Shown here piece by piece: positions 1 through 6,962 of a stretch of 51,843 nt of DNA (position 1 is the stretch's first letter; each line of letters opens with the position of its first letter). The notes beneath the pieces were generated by a model. It was not told the origin of the DNA. It saw only the letters and a program-made list of their open reading frames with translations, and did no database searches. Location of the stretch: positions 1 to 51,843 of the forward strand of contig JAYVSZ010000038.1 in assembly GCA_043774925.1 (NCBI GenBank), in the 5' to 3' direction. The position numbers were made by a program, and so were the translations under genes. Source of the stretch: JAYVSZ01 sp043774925. GTDB taxonomy: Bacteria; Pseudomonadota; Gammaproteobacteria; Burkholderiales; Methylophilaceae.

Positions 1-731
1 CGCGAGAAAGTCTCGCGAATATCACGCGCCGATGCAAGCGGGTCAGGGTTGCCATCTGGGCCTTGTGGGTTCACATAAATAAGCCCCATTTGCACTGCGC
101 CCAATGGCTGATCTAGCTGGCGGTCGCCTTTGTAACGTGCATTGCCAAGCCAAGTGGTTTCTGGACCCCAATAAATATCATCTTCTGGCTCCCAAATATC
201 TACACGGCCGCCCGCAAAACCAAACGTTTTAAAACCCATCGAATCTAACGCGACAGTACCTGTTAATACAATCAAATCGGCCCATGATATTTTTCGGCCA
301 TATTTTTGTTTAATTGGCCAAAGCAAACGGCGTGCTTTATCTAAGTTACCGTTATCTGGCCAGCTGTTGGTTGGTGCAAAGCGCTGAGAACCTGTGCCAG
401 CACCGCCACGGCCGTCATAAATACGGTAAGTGCCTGCGGCATGCCACGACATGCGGATAAAAAATGGGCCGTAATGGCCATAATCGGCAGGCCACCAATC
501 TTGTGAGTCGGTCATAAGAGCGGTCAGGTCTTTCACTACTGCATGCAAATCTAAGCTTTTAAATTCCTCAGCATAGTCAAATTTTTCATCCATTGGGTCA
601 GATAAAGGTGAGTGCTGATGTAAAATTTTCAGATTTAATTGTTCTGGCCACCAGTTGGCATTGTTTTGGCTTCCAGCCACAGTATTTTTGGTCACATTGC
701 CCGCAAAGGGGCATTTTGCTTCAGTTGTCAT
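1..731 (-). CDS. katG: Catalase-peroxidase KatG, N-terminal part (cut by window start)
   Basis: Bifunctional haem enzyme that destroys hydrogen peroxide by catalase and peroxidase activity. The frame begins with ATG at 731 behind a good ribosome site (GGAGAT) and is still open at base 1, so about 243 of the roughly 720 residues normal for the family are present. The distal haem-pocket signature RMSWHAAG is seen near residues 93-100 (Arg93, Trp96, His97), and the stretch MGLIYVNPQG carries the Tyr expected in the Met-Tyr-Trp cross-link. It is divergent from an OxyR gene, the classic arrangement for peroxide-induced katG. The C-terminal half and the proximal His ligand lie outside the window. 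Identification is firm from the conserved N-terminal domain. Confidence 0.97.
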   Translation of the reverse strand, partial: MTTEAKCPFAGNVTKNTVAGSQNNANWWPEQLNLKILHQHSPLSDPMDEKFDYAEEFKSLDLHAVVKDLTALMTDSQDWWPADYGHYGPFFIRMSWHAAGTYRIYDGRGGAGTGSQRFAPTNSWPDNGNLDKARRLLWPIKQKYGRKISWADLIVLTGTVALDSMGFKTFGFAGGRVDIWEPEDDIYWGPETTWLGNARYKGDRQLDQPLGAVQMGLIYVNPQGPDGNPDPLASARDIRETFS

Positions 732-772
732 TTCTATCTCCTAAAATATAAAACGGCTTACATATAAAAAAG

Positions 773-859
773 TTAGTGCGCTGCTGCATATAAAGCCAGT
801 AAATCTATGATGAGCTGGCTTGTATTTCCATCAATATTTTTTAAAGTTTGATTTAACAT
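773..859 (-). CDS. Possible 28-residue peptide upstream of katG
   Basis: A short frame MLNQTLKNIDGNTSQLII... (28 codons, TAA stop) starts with ATG at 859. It is preceded by a purine-rich ribosome site GGGAGA about six bases upstream, as good as that of katG itself. It ends 41 bases before the katG start on the same strand, so it would lie in the katG leader. I do not recognise the peptide; its C-terminal half is hydrophobic (LIIDLLALYAAAH). It could be a leader peptide, a small membrane protein, or chance. Only the ribosome site and position support it. Confidence 0.35.
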   Translation of the reverse strand: MLNQTLKNIDGNTSQLIIDLLALYAAAH

Positions 860-952
860 TGTATTCTCCCCATCTCTGTTCAATGAAATGCATTGTAGAG
901 CGCAAGAATTCATTTGCATAATTGTATATTTTGATGTCGTTGATAAATTTAA

Positions 953-971
953 TTAATCAATGTATGATTAA
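953..971. promoter_or_regulatory. Palindromic operator-like site before oxyR
   Basis: Perfect 7-base inverted repeat TTAATCA-N5-TGATTAA ending 24 bases before the oxyR ATG and lying between oxyR and katG. It fits the general LysR-type box (inverted repeat with T-N11-A). It does not match the four-part ATAG/CTAT spacing of the E. coli OxyR site. Possible autoregulatory site of the divergent region 732-995; that role is inference. Confidence 0.4.
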
Positions 972-995
972 AATTATTAATGTATCGAGCAAGTA

Positions 996-1895
996 ATGAC
1001 ACTTATCGAATTAAAATTTGTAGTCGCTGTGGCACAAGAGCATAACTTTAGGCGCGCGGCAGAAAAGTGTTTTGTCACCCAGCCCGCCTTGAGTTTAGGT
1101 ATAAAAAAGCTTGAAGAAGAGCTGGGCGTAATGATTTTTGAACGCAGCCGTACCGAGGTGACAGTGACAGAAGTGGGCGCGCAAATTGTCGAGCAAGCCA
1201 ATTTAGTGCTAGAGCAAGCGGCGCGCTTAAAAGAAATGGCCGCGCATGGCGCAAATCAGCTGGATGGCTTGTTTAAACTAGGCATGATTCATTCGGTGGG
1301 ACCCTATTTATTACCAGAAATTATTCCTATTTTGCGCAAAATCGCGCCGAAAATGCCACTGGAAATTGAGGAAACACTCACCGCCAATTTGGAAGTGCAG
1401 CTGCGTAATGGCGTGATAGACGCGGCAGTAATCGCCTTGCCATTTGATGTGCCAGGCGTACAGGTGAAAGCCTTATACGACGAGGAATTTGCTGTGGTAG
1501 TACCCAGCAGCCATCATTGGGCGCACAGAAAGCATATCCATGCAGAGGAGTTATCGGAAGAAAAAGTTTTGCTACTCAATAGCGGCCACTGTTTTAGTAA
1601 CCAAGTGACGCAAGCTTGCCCAAAACTTTCGCGCAAGGGCGAGATTTTGCAAGGGAACTCGCTGGAAACCATTCGCAATATGGTCGCTTCTAATTTAGGC
1701 ATTACCGTGCTGCCCAGTTCGGCTACGGCTAATCGTTATAATAGTCCGTTAATTAAGGTGGTTCCATTTGCAAAACCAGTGCCCACGCGGCGTATCGCCA
1801 TTGCTTGGCGTAAAAGTTTTGTACGGATGGAGGCGTTAGAAAAAATTGCGGAATCAATTAAATCAATCAATTCTGCATATATGAAAATGATTTAA
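996..1895 (+). CDS. oxyR: Hydrogen-peroxide sensing LysR-type regulator OxyR
   Basis: Transcription factor that senses peroxide by a reversible disulphide and activates katG and other oxidative-stress genes. The 299-residue protein has the N-terminal winged helix-turn-helix of LysR regulators (about residues 1-60, with FVTQPALSLGIKKLEEELG) and a C-terminal substrate-binding-like domain. Cysteines in GHCFSNQVTQACP fall exactly at residues 199 and 208, the same numbering and spacing as the redox pair of E. coli OxyR, which distinguishes it from a generic LysR protein. It is divergent from katG, consistent with direct control. ATG at 996 is the only start giving a full HTH domain; there is no strong ribosome site. 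Confidence 0.95.
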   Translation: MTLIELKFVVAVAQEHNFRRAAEKCFVTQPALSLGIKKLEEELGVMIFERSRTEVTVTEVGAQIVEQANLVLEQAARLKEMAAHGANQLDGLFKLGMIHSVGPYLLPEIIPILRKIAPKMPLEIEETLTANLEVQLRNGVIDAAVIALPFDVPGVQVKALYDEEFAVVVPSSHHWAHRKHIHAEELSEEKVLLLNSGHCFSNQVTQACPKLSRKGEILQGNSLETIRNMVASNLGITVLPSSATANRYNSPLIKVVPFAKPVPTRRIAIAWRKSFVRMEALEKIAESIKSINSAYMKMI

Positions 1896-1935
1896 ACCAC
1901 GCAAATGGTGCGCTAGCAATAATTTGCGCGCACAA

Positions 1936-1961
1936 AAAAGGGCGCATTAAGCGCCCTTTTT
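1936..1961. terminator. Bidirectional rho-independent terminator between oxyR and pqqA
   Basis: Stem GGGCGC / GCGCCC around the loop ATTAA, flanked by an A run on the left and a T run on the right, so it can serve both oxyR (plus strand) and pqqA (minus strand). A second hairpin, AATTAGT-CGAA-ACTAATT at 1961-1978, follows and overlaps the pqqA stop codon. Confidence 0.85.
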
Positions 1962-1977
1962 AATTAGTCGAAACTAA

Positions 1978-2049
1978 TTATTTATTCATTACGTACATTG
2001 TGACTTCGAAACCGAAACGCATTTCAGTAGCAGCTGGTGTTGTCCACAT
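1978..2049 (-). CDS. pqqA: Coenzyme PQQ precursor peptide PqqA
   Basis: Ribosomal precursor of pyrroloquinoline quinone, the cofactor of periplasmic methanol and other alcohol dehydrogenases. The 23-residue peptide begins MWTTPAATEMRFGFEV and ends TMYVMNK; it contains the Glu and Tyr (E-V-T-M-Y) that PqqE cross-links to form PQQ. Length and sequence match known PqqA peptides closely. ATG at 2049 has a strong GGAGAA ribosome site. No pqqBCDE genes are adjacent: the neighbours are oxyR and a zinc-ribbon protein, so this is an isolated copy with its own promoter and terminator. Too short for most gene finders. Confidence 0.95.
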   Translation of the reverse strand: MWTTPAATEMRFGFEVTMYVMNK

Positions 2050-2089
2050 AATAATTCTCCTGTTTGGTTGATATGCAATACTATGATTC

Positions 2090-2117
2090 ATCATATTACA
2101 GATTTGTTGTGTGGCAA
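2090..2117 (-). promoter_or_regulatory. Predicted sigma70 promoter of pqqA
   Basis: Read on the minus strand: -35 TTGCCA, 16-base spacer, -10 TATGAT, giving a leader of about 35 bases before pqqA. This fits a separately and strongly transcribed monocistronic pqqA. Prediction from consensus only. Confidence 0.45.
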
Positions 2118-2133
2118 GCGTATGTGATGTAAT

Positions 2134-2159
2134 GAAAAACAGCTAATGAAAATCATTAG
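2134..2159 (-). terminator. Likely terminator after the prmA/zinc-ribbon genes
   Basis: On the minus strand, stem CTAATGA / TCATTAG with a three-base loop, followed closely by a T-rich run (CTGTTTTTC). It lies 18 bases past the stop of the zinc-ribbon gene at 2177. It separates that long operon from pqqA. Confidence 0.6.
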
Positions 2160-2176
2160 ATGAGATTACATTAAAA

Positions 2177-3061
2177 TTAATAAACAAGTAAAACGCGATA
2201 GCCAGCCACGGGTAAATCGCTGGCATGGATAGGTAATTTAATGCGAATTTCTTCATGTGCGCCAAGACCCGCATCCAGCTTGGCTCCTGGGCTTAGGTAT
2301 TCAACAGGCTTGATTAAGCGCCTTAAAACTGGCTGGTCGTCAATATTGGTGAGAGTTAGCTCGATGTTGGGGTAAGTTTGCGTGTAGTTTGCTTTGTTAA
2401 TCAGCGAGCTAGAGAAATTAATCACACCTTGATAATGCTCGTCCTCTTGCATGTCCGAGTCGTCAATCGCCAATAAATCTAAATTGCTTGGTAATGCAAT
2501 TGTACAGTTTAGATAAGCACAGCCCTGCACTAGCAATGGCTTAAATTGTGGATATTCGGCTGCGAGTTTGATGCGCATAAAGTAAGTGGTTTGCAATGCC
2601 GCCAAAACAAGTAGTAAGAGACTTAACAAGCAATACCAAAGGTTGAGCTTGTTTTTTTTTCGTGAAAATTTCGGATTCGTCGTTAAATCTTCAATCACAA
2701 TCGGCGTGTCGAGCGCATCACTGCTACTTGTCTCTGCCCCAGAAGCAGCGCCAAATTGGCCAATGTAAGTCGGGCTATCTGTTATTTCGCCATCAATAGC
2801 TTGCAGCTCTTGATCTACATCGATTTTGACAGTTTCTTGGCCAGCAACATCGTCATCAGCATTCTTTGGATTTTCGTTTACGAGGCTCGCTTGATATTCC
2901 GCCGCGCTGGTAATGTCATCCGAAATTTCTGTCAGTCGATTTTTAGCGTTAAAAACATGGCTGCAATGCCCGCATTGCACCTTGCCGCGATGCGCTTTGA
3001 GATGCACGTTATTGAGTAGAAACTGAGTTTCACACTCAGGACAAGATGTGATGTAATTCAT
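2177..3061 (-). CDS. Zinc-ribbon membrane protein, DUF3426 family
   Basis: 294-residue protein of unknown function. The N-terminus carries an MJ0042-type zinc ribbon with two Cys pairs (C7-x2-C10 and C30-x2-C33). An acidic linker follows, then one predicted membrane helix at about residues 139-160 (after RKKNK) and a C-terminal DUF3426-type domain that would be periplasmic. The start codon overlaps the prmA stop by four bases (ATGA), implying translational coupling. This gene follows prmA in many betaproteobacteria; its role is not established. Family assignment rests on the ribbon, topology and neighbour. Confidence 0.82.
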   Translation of the reverse strand: MNYITSCPECETQFLLNNVHLKAHRGKVQCGHCSHVFNAKNRLTEISDDITSAAEYQASLVNENPKNADDDVAGQETVKIDVDQELQAIDGEITDSPTYIGQFGAASGAETSSSDALDTPIVIEDLTTNPKFSRKKNKLNLWYCLLSLLLLVLAALQTTYFMRIKLAAEYPQFKPLLVQGCAYLNCTIALPSNLDLLAIDDSDMQEDEHYQGVINFSSSLINKANYTQTYPNIELTLTNIDDQPVLRRLIKPVEYLSPGAKLDAGLGAHEEIRIKLPIHASDLPVAGYRVLLVY

Positions 3062-3954
3062 ATTTTAGTGCCAGTAAGCAATATCCATGCATCCATTTGT
3101 TTGGGTGGGTTCATCTCAAACCATTCGCTGTAGCACGTAATGAGCGCTTCGCTCTGTGCCTCTAATATACCCGACAATGCCACTTTGCCGCCAGTTTTAC
3201 AATATTTAGCAAGCGCTGGCGCAAGGACCATCAGCGCGCCGGATAAAATATTAGCGACAACAACATCAAATGTTTGCTGCGAGAAGGTATTTGCATCGTA
3301 AAAATCAATTTTAACCTGATTTTGCTCGGCGTTGTTATAGCTGGCAATAATGGCCTGCGCGTCAATATCCACGCCCACTACAGCGCCAGCGCCTAGTTTC
3401 TTTGCAGCAATCGCTAAAATGCCAGAGCCACAACCGTAATCTAAAACGCTGCCAAGTTTTTGTTGTGTCAGCCATTCTAAACACAAATGCGTCGTTGGAT
3501 GACTACCCGTGCCAAAAGCCAAACCTGGATCGAGTACGATATTAATGGCGTCTTGACTCGGCGCCTCATGCCAAGTGGGCACAATGTAAAAGCTATCGGT
3601 AATTTTAATTGGGTCAAATTGTGCCTGAGTGGCTCGCACCCAGTCTTGATCGGCAATGGCTTCGGTTGAATAGCTGAACTGTTGAATGCGTGTTGCAAGC
3701 TTTAGATTGTGCAAAAGTTGGTTGATATCAGCAGTTTCATCCAACATTGCAGTCACGATGTTTTGCTGCCAAATGCCAGGTGGCGGATACTGAATATCGG
3801 CACTACTCGGCTCGCCAAAAATGGCTTGTTCGGCCGGCGTTTCAGCATGCGCATCCTCAATGCATGCAGAAAGCGCGCCCAACGCCATTAGTGCATCGCT
3901 AATCGCATCAGCATTGCTATCATTCGCTTGAATTTTAAGTAACAGCCAAGCCAC
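3058..3954 (-). CDS. prmA: Ribosomal protein L11 methyltransferase PrmA
   Basis: S-adenosylmethionine-dependent methyltransferase that trimethylates ribosomal protein L11. The motif LDPGLAFGTGSHPTT, typical of PrmA, is followed by the SAM-binding glycine loop VLDYGCGSGILAIAA and the acidic loop VGVDID. I place the start at GTG 3954, giving about 298 residues beginning (M)AWLLLKIQ, matching the 293-residue E. coli protein. An upstream ATG at 4035 would add residues unlike the family and overlap accC by 71 bases. Located ten bases after accC and coupled to the DUF3426 gene. The 3' end contains one copy of the dispersed AATATCCATGC motif (3080-3090). Confidence 0.95.
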   Translation of the reverse strand: MAWLLLKIQANDSNADAISDALMALGALSACIEDAHAETPAEQAIFGEPSSADIQYPPPGIWQQNIVTAMLDETADINQLLHNLKLATRIQQFSYSTEAIADQDWVRATQAQFDPIKITDSFYIVPTWHEAPSQDAINIVLDPGLAFGTGSHPTTHLCLEWLTQQKLGSVLDYGCGSGILAIAAKKLGAGAVVGVDIDAQAIIASYNNAEQNQVKIDFYDANTFSQQTFDVVVANILSGALMVLAPALAKYCKTGGKVALSGILEAQSEALITCYSEWFEMNPPKQMDAWILLTGTKI

Positions 3955-3964
3955 TACTTGCCCA

Positions 3965-5314
3965 TTACTTACTTTGTATGCCGAGTTTTTGTTCGAGATA
4001 GTGGATGCTGGTGCCACCCAAGTGAAATGCAGCATCTGCCATCAAATCGATATGTAGTGGTACATTGGTTTTAATGCCGTCAATCATCATCTCAGATAAT
4101 GCAATACGCATGCGCGCAATCGCTTGGTCGCGCGTAGCGCCGTAAGTAATCAGCTTGCCAATCATCGAATCGTAATTCGATGGCACAGTATAGCCCGCGT
4201 AAGCATGCGTATCGATGCGAACGCCAGGGCCTCCAGGCATGTGGAAGGTGCTGATTTTGCCTGGCGAAGGTACGAAATTGTACGGGTCTTCCGCATTGAT
4301 ACGACATTCAATGGCGTGACCACGCAGTTCAATATCTTTTTGGCGGAATTTCAATTTTTCGCCAGCCGCCACAAAAATTTGCTGTTGCACCAAGTCCAAG
4401 CCTGTAATCATCTCAGTCACGGTGTGCTCCACTTGCAGGCGCGTGTTCATTTCGATAAAGAAAAATTCGCCATTTTCATATAAAAATTCAAAGGTACCTG
4501 CACCGCGATATTTAATTTTGCGGCAAGCTTCTGCACAACGCTCGCCTATTTTATCGCGTAGTTTGGCTGGCAACAAAGGCGATGGCGCCTCTTCAATAAT
4601 TTTTTGGTGGCGGCGCTGCATAGAGCAATCACGATCGCCCAAAAATACGGCGTTTCCATGTTGGTCGGCTAAAATTTGAATTTCAATATGGCGTGGATTT
4701 TCTAGGAATTTTTCCATATAAACCACAGGGTTACCAAAAGCAGCCTGTGCCTCGGCTTTGGTCATGCTCACCGCGTTAATCAGCGCAGCCTCAGTATGCA
4801 CTACGCGCATGCCGCGTCCACCACCGCCGCCTGCCGCCTTGATGATGACGGGGTAACCTACACGTTTGGCGGTTCTAATAATTTCTGCAGGGTCATCTGG
4901 CAGGGCGCCGTCAGAGCCAGGCACGCAAGGTACACCAGCCTTTTTCATCGCATCTTTAGCGGATACTTTATCACCCATTAAGCGAATCGTTTCTGCGCGC
5001 GGGCCAATAAACACAAAGCCGCTTTGTTCAACCCGTTCCGCAAAATCTGCATTTTCAGATAAAAATCCATAACCCGGGTGAATCGCTTGCGCGTCAGTCA
5101 CTTCGGCCGCGCTAATGACTGCGGGAATGCTTAAATAACTTAAATTAGAAGCCGCAGGGCCAATGCAGACAGATTCGTCGGCAAGCTTGACGTATTTTGC
5201 TTCCTTATCGGCCTCAGAGTGCACCGCTACGGTTTTAATGCCAAGCTCGCGGCAGGCGCGTTGCACGCGTAGGGCAATCTCACCCCTGTTTGCGATTAAG
5301 ATTTTTTCAAACAT
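3965..5314 (-). CDS. accC: Biotin carboxylase subunit of acetyl-CoA carboxylase
   Basis: ATP-dependent carboxylation of biotin on AccB, the first half-reaction of acetyl-CoA carboxylase in fatty acid synthesis. The 449-residue length equals that of E. coli AccC. Seen in order: N-terminal MFEKILIANRGEIALRV, the glycine-rich ATP loop KAAGGGGGRGM, PRHIEIQILAD, the catalytic region EMNTRLQVEHTVTE, and the C-terminal biotin-carboxylase domain. It lies six bases downstream of accB on the same strand, so the two are almost certainly cotranscribed. Confidence 0.98.
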   Translation of the reverse strand: MFEKILIANRGEIALRVQRACRELGIKTVAVHSEADKEAKYVKLADESVCIGPAASNLSYLSIPAVISAAEVTDAQAIHPGYGFLSENADFAERVEQSGFVFIGPRAETIRLMGDKVSAKDAMKKAGVPCVPGSDGALPDDPAEIIRTAKRVGYPVIIKAAGGGGGRGMRVVHTEAALINAVSMTKAEAQAAFGNPVVYMEKFLENPRHIEIQILADQHGNAVFLGDRDCSMQRRHQKIIEEAPSPLLPAKLRDKIGERCAEACRKIKYRGAGTFEFLYENGEFFFIEMNTRLQVEHTVTEMITGLDLVQQQIFVAAGEKLKFRQKDIELRGHAIECRINAEDPYNFVPSPGKISTFHMPGGPGVRIDTHAYAGYTVPSNYDSMIGKLITYGATRDQAIARMRIALSEMMIDGIKTNVPLHIDLMADAAFHLGGTSIHYLEQKLGIQSK

Positions 5315-5320
5315 ACTTAA

Positions 5321-5773
5321 TTAACCAATCACAAATAAAGGTTCGCCGTATTCGACAGGCTGGCCATTCTCAACAAGGATTTTCTTAATCACACCCGCGT
5401 AATCACATTCGATTTCATTCAGTAATTTCATGGCTTCAATAATACATAGCGTATCGCCCACCGCAACGGTAGCACCCACTTCTACAAAAGCCGCGGCCTC
5501 TGGTGAAGATGAACGGTAGAATGTGCCCACCATGGGAGATTTCACCACATGGCCTTGTATGGCAGTTGGCACGGGTGCCGCTTCAATTGGCGCTGCCGCT
5601 TGTGCCAGCAAATGTTGGTGTTGCGGCGCAGATGTGTAATGCGTTGCTTGCGGTGCGCTTTGCATAAGCGCGCGACTAATGCGCACTTTTTCTTCCCCTT
5701 CGGTAAGTTCCAGCTCGGTAATGCCAGAAGCCTCGACCAAATCAATCAATGTTTTAAGTTTGCGTAAATCCAT
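5321..5773 (-). CDS. accB: Biotin carboxyl carrier protein of acetyl-CoA carboxylase
   Basis: Carries the biotin that shuttles carboxyl groups between AccC and the AccAD transferase. 150 residues: an N-terminal helix (MDLRKLKTLIDLVEASGITELEL), an Ala/Pro/Gln-rich flexible linker (about 40-75), and a biotinyl domain with the EAMK(L)LNEIE motif whose Lys116 is the biotinylation site. Its length is normal. Operon with accC; aroQ lies 33 bases upstream on the same strand. Confidence 0.98.
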   Translation of the reverse strand: MDLRKLKTLIDLVEASGITELELTEGEEKVRISRALMQSAPQATHYTSAPQHQHLLAQAAAPIEAAPVPTAIQGHVVKSPMVGTFYRSSSPEAAAFVEVGATVAVGDTLCIIEAMKLLNEIECDYAGVIKKILVENGQPVEYGEPLFVIG

Positions 5774-5806
5774 AATAACCCCTGTGTTACTTAATAATAA
5801 TGACAG

Positions 5807-6268
5807 CTAGTTTTTTAGATGATTGATTGCTAGGTTGGCAATTGCATAGCGAAGCGCGGCATTATAGCCTTCCGCGCCCAAACCACTAATAACGCCAATC
5901 GCAATATCGCTAAAATATGAGTGATGCCTAAAACTTTCGCGTGCAAAAACGTTAGAAAGATGTACTTCGACGAAAGGAATTTTTACTGCCGAAATTGTGT
6001 CGCGAATGACGATGGAAGTATGTGTAAAAGCGGCGGGGTTGATAATAATAAAATCAACTTTATTCACCGCTAATGATTGTATTTTGGCGACAATTTCCGC
6101 TTCTGCATTACTTTGAAAAGTTTCCAAATGAACGCCATGCGTTTTTGCTAGCACGCTAAGGTTTTGGTCTATATCTGCCAGCGTCAGTTTGCCGTAGTGC
6201 TCTGGCTCGCGTGTGCCAAGCAGATTTAAGTTTGGGCCATGGATTACCAGAATGGAATGTGTTGCCAT
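5807..6268 (-). CDS. aroQ: 3-dehydroquinate dehydratase, type II
   Basis: Third step of the shikimate pathway, converting 3-dehydroquinate to 3-dehydroshikimate. 153 residues, normal for the dodecameric type II enzyme. Seen: GPNLNLLGTREPEHYG with catalytic Arg20 and Tyr25, IINPAAFTHTS with Asn77, and EVHLSNVFARESFRHHS with His103. It is the first gene after a 146-base gap downstream of the thioredoxin-like gene and leads into accB-accC, the usual betaproteobacterial order. Confidence 0.97.
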   Translation of the reverse strand: MATHSILVIHGPNLNLLGTREPEHYGKLTLADIDQNLSVLAKTHGVHLETFQSNAEAEIVAKIQSLAVNKVDFIIINPAAFTHTSIVIRDTISAVKIPFVEVHLSNVFARESFRHHSYFSDIAIGVISGLGAEGYNAALRYAIANLAINHLKN

Positions 6269-6302
6269 TGCTTAGCTTCTCGGTAGTTTTTTGCAGTCTT
6301 TC

Positions 6303-6331
6303 ATAATTGCAAGTTTGCCGAAGTTAAGCAA
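6303..6331 (-). promoter_or_regulatory. Possible promoter of aroQ-accBC
   Basis: On the minus strand TTGCTT, 17 bases, AATTAT, about 35-60 bases before the aroQ ATG and inside the 146-base gap 6269-6414, in which I see no gene. Only moderate consensus agreement. Confidence 0.3.
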
Positions 6332-6414
6332 TTTTGTCTAGCTAATTCGCAGAAATTAAGAGAAGTTAAGGCGTGCCCTAGAGTTAAGTGCTTGAATAAA
6401 AAGCTAAAAACTTT

Positions 6415-6948
6415 TTAAATTAATTTATTTAAAGTTTCTTCCACTTGCGGCATAGAAAGTCGCCCAAAATAGGTTTTTGCCACCGTTCCGTCAGCTTTAA
6501 TAATGATGGTATAAGGCAGCACATCTTGGCTATTGCCAAGACTAAAGGCCAAATCGTTGCCTGCCATATCGGCCGCCAATAAAGGATAGCTCACCTTGGT
6601 GGTTTTAGTGAATTCTTTAACTAAGCCAATATTGTCCGTGGCAATGCCTAAAATAATGACATTTTTGTTTTGATATTTTGTGTTGAGCGCTGAAAGTTCA
6701 GGCATTTCTTCACGGCAAGGTGGGCACCATGTTGCCCAAAAATTAAGCACAATTACTTTGCCTTGCCATTGCTTAAGCGCCTGTGGTTTACCATTTTCAT
6801 CGGGAAAGCTAGCAGCAAATAAAGCTTGGGTAGTGATAGCGTTACTCGCTTGCGCACTTTTTTCGCCAAAAAAAGTCGTGCGAATAATAAGCCCAAAACA
6901 CAGTGCGAGGATGAAATAGCCGATAATGGCGAGTTTTTTATTGGACAT
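6415..6948 (-). CDS. TlpA-family thioredoxin-like protein
   Basis: Membrane-anchored thiol-disulphide oxidoreductase acting in the periplasm. 177 residues: an uncleaved N-terminal signal anchor (about residues 6-22, AIIGYFILALCFGLII), then a thioredoxin fold of the AhpC/TSA-Redoxin type with the WATWCPPCREEMPEL active site (Cys75, Cys78). It starts 14 bases after the dsbD stop on the same strand. DsbD is the usual electron donor of TlpA/ResA-like proteins, so it probably receives reducing power from DsbD, for example for cytochrome c or disulphide reduction. Exact substrate unknown. Confidence 0.9.
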   Translation of the reverse strand: MSNKKLAIIGYFILALCFGLIIRTTFFGEKSAQASNAITTQALFAASFPDENGKPQALKQWQGKVIVLNFWATWCPPCREEMPELSALNTKYQNKNVIILGIATDNIGLVKEFTKTTKVSYPLLAADMAGNDLAFSLGNSQDVLPYTIIIKADGTVAKTYFGRLSMPQVEETLNKLI

Positions 6949-6962
6949 TTATTGTGACTTTT

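Noticed and set aside
3352..3388. AATATCCACGCC with partly fitting flanks in prmA
   Set aside because: The bases encode the conserved SAM-site residues VGVDID, so amino-acid conservation is sufficient to explain the similarity to the hairpin element.
3965..4035. Upstream ATG start for prmA at 4035
   Set aside because: Would overlap accC by 71 bases and add residues unlike PrmA; GTG 3954 gives the family length and N-terminus.
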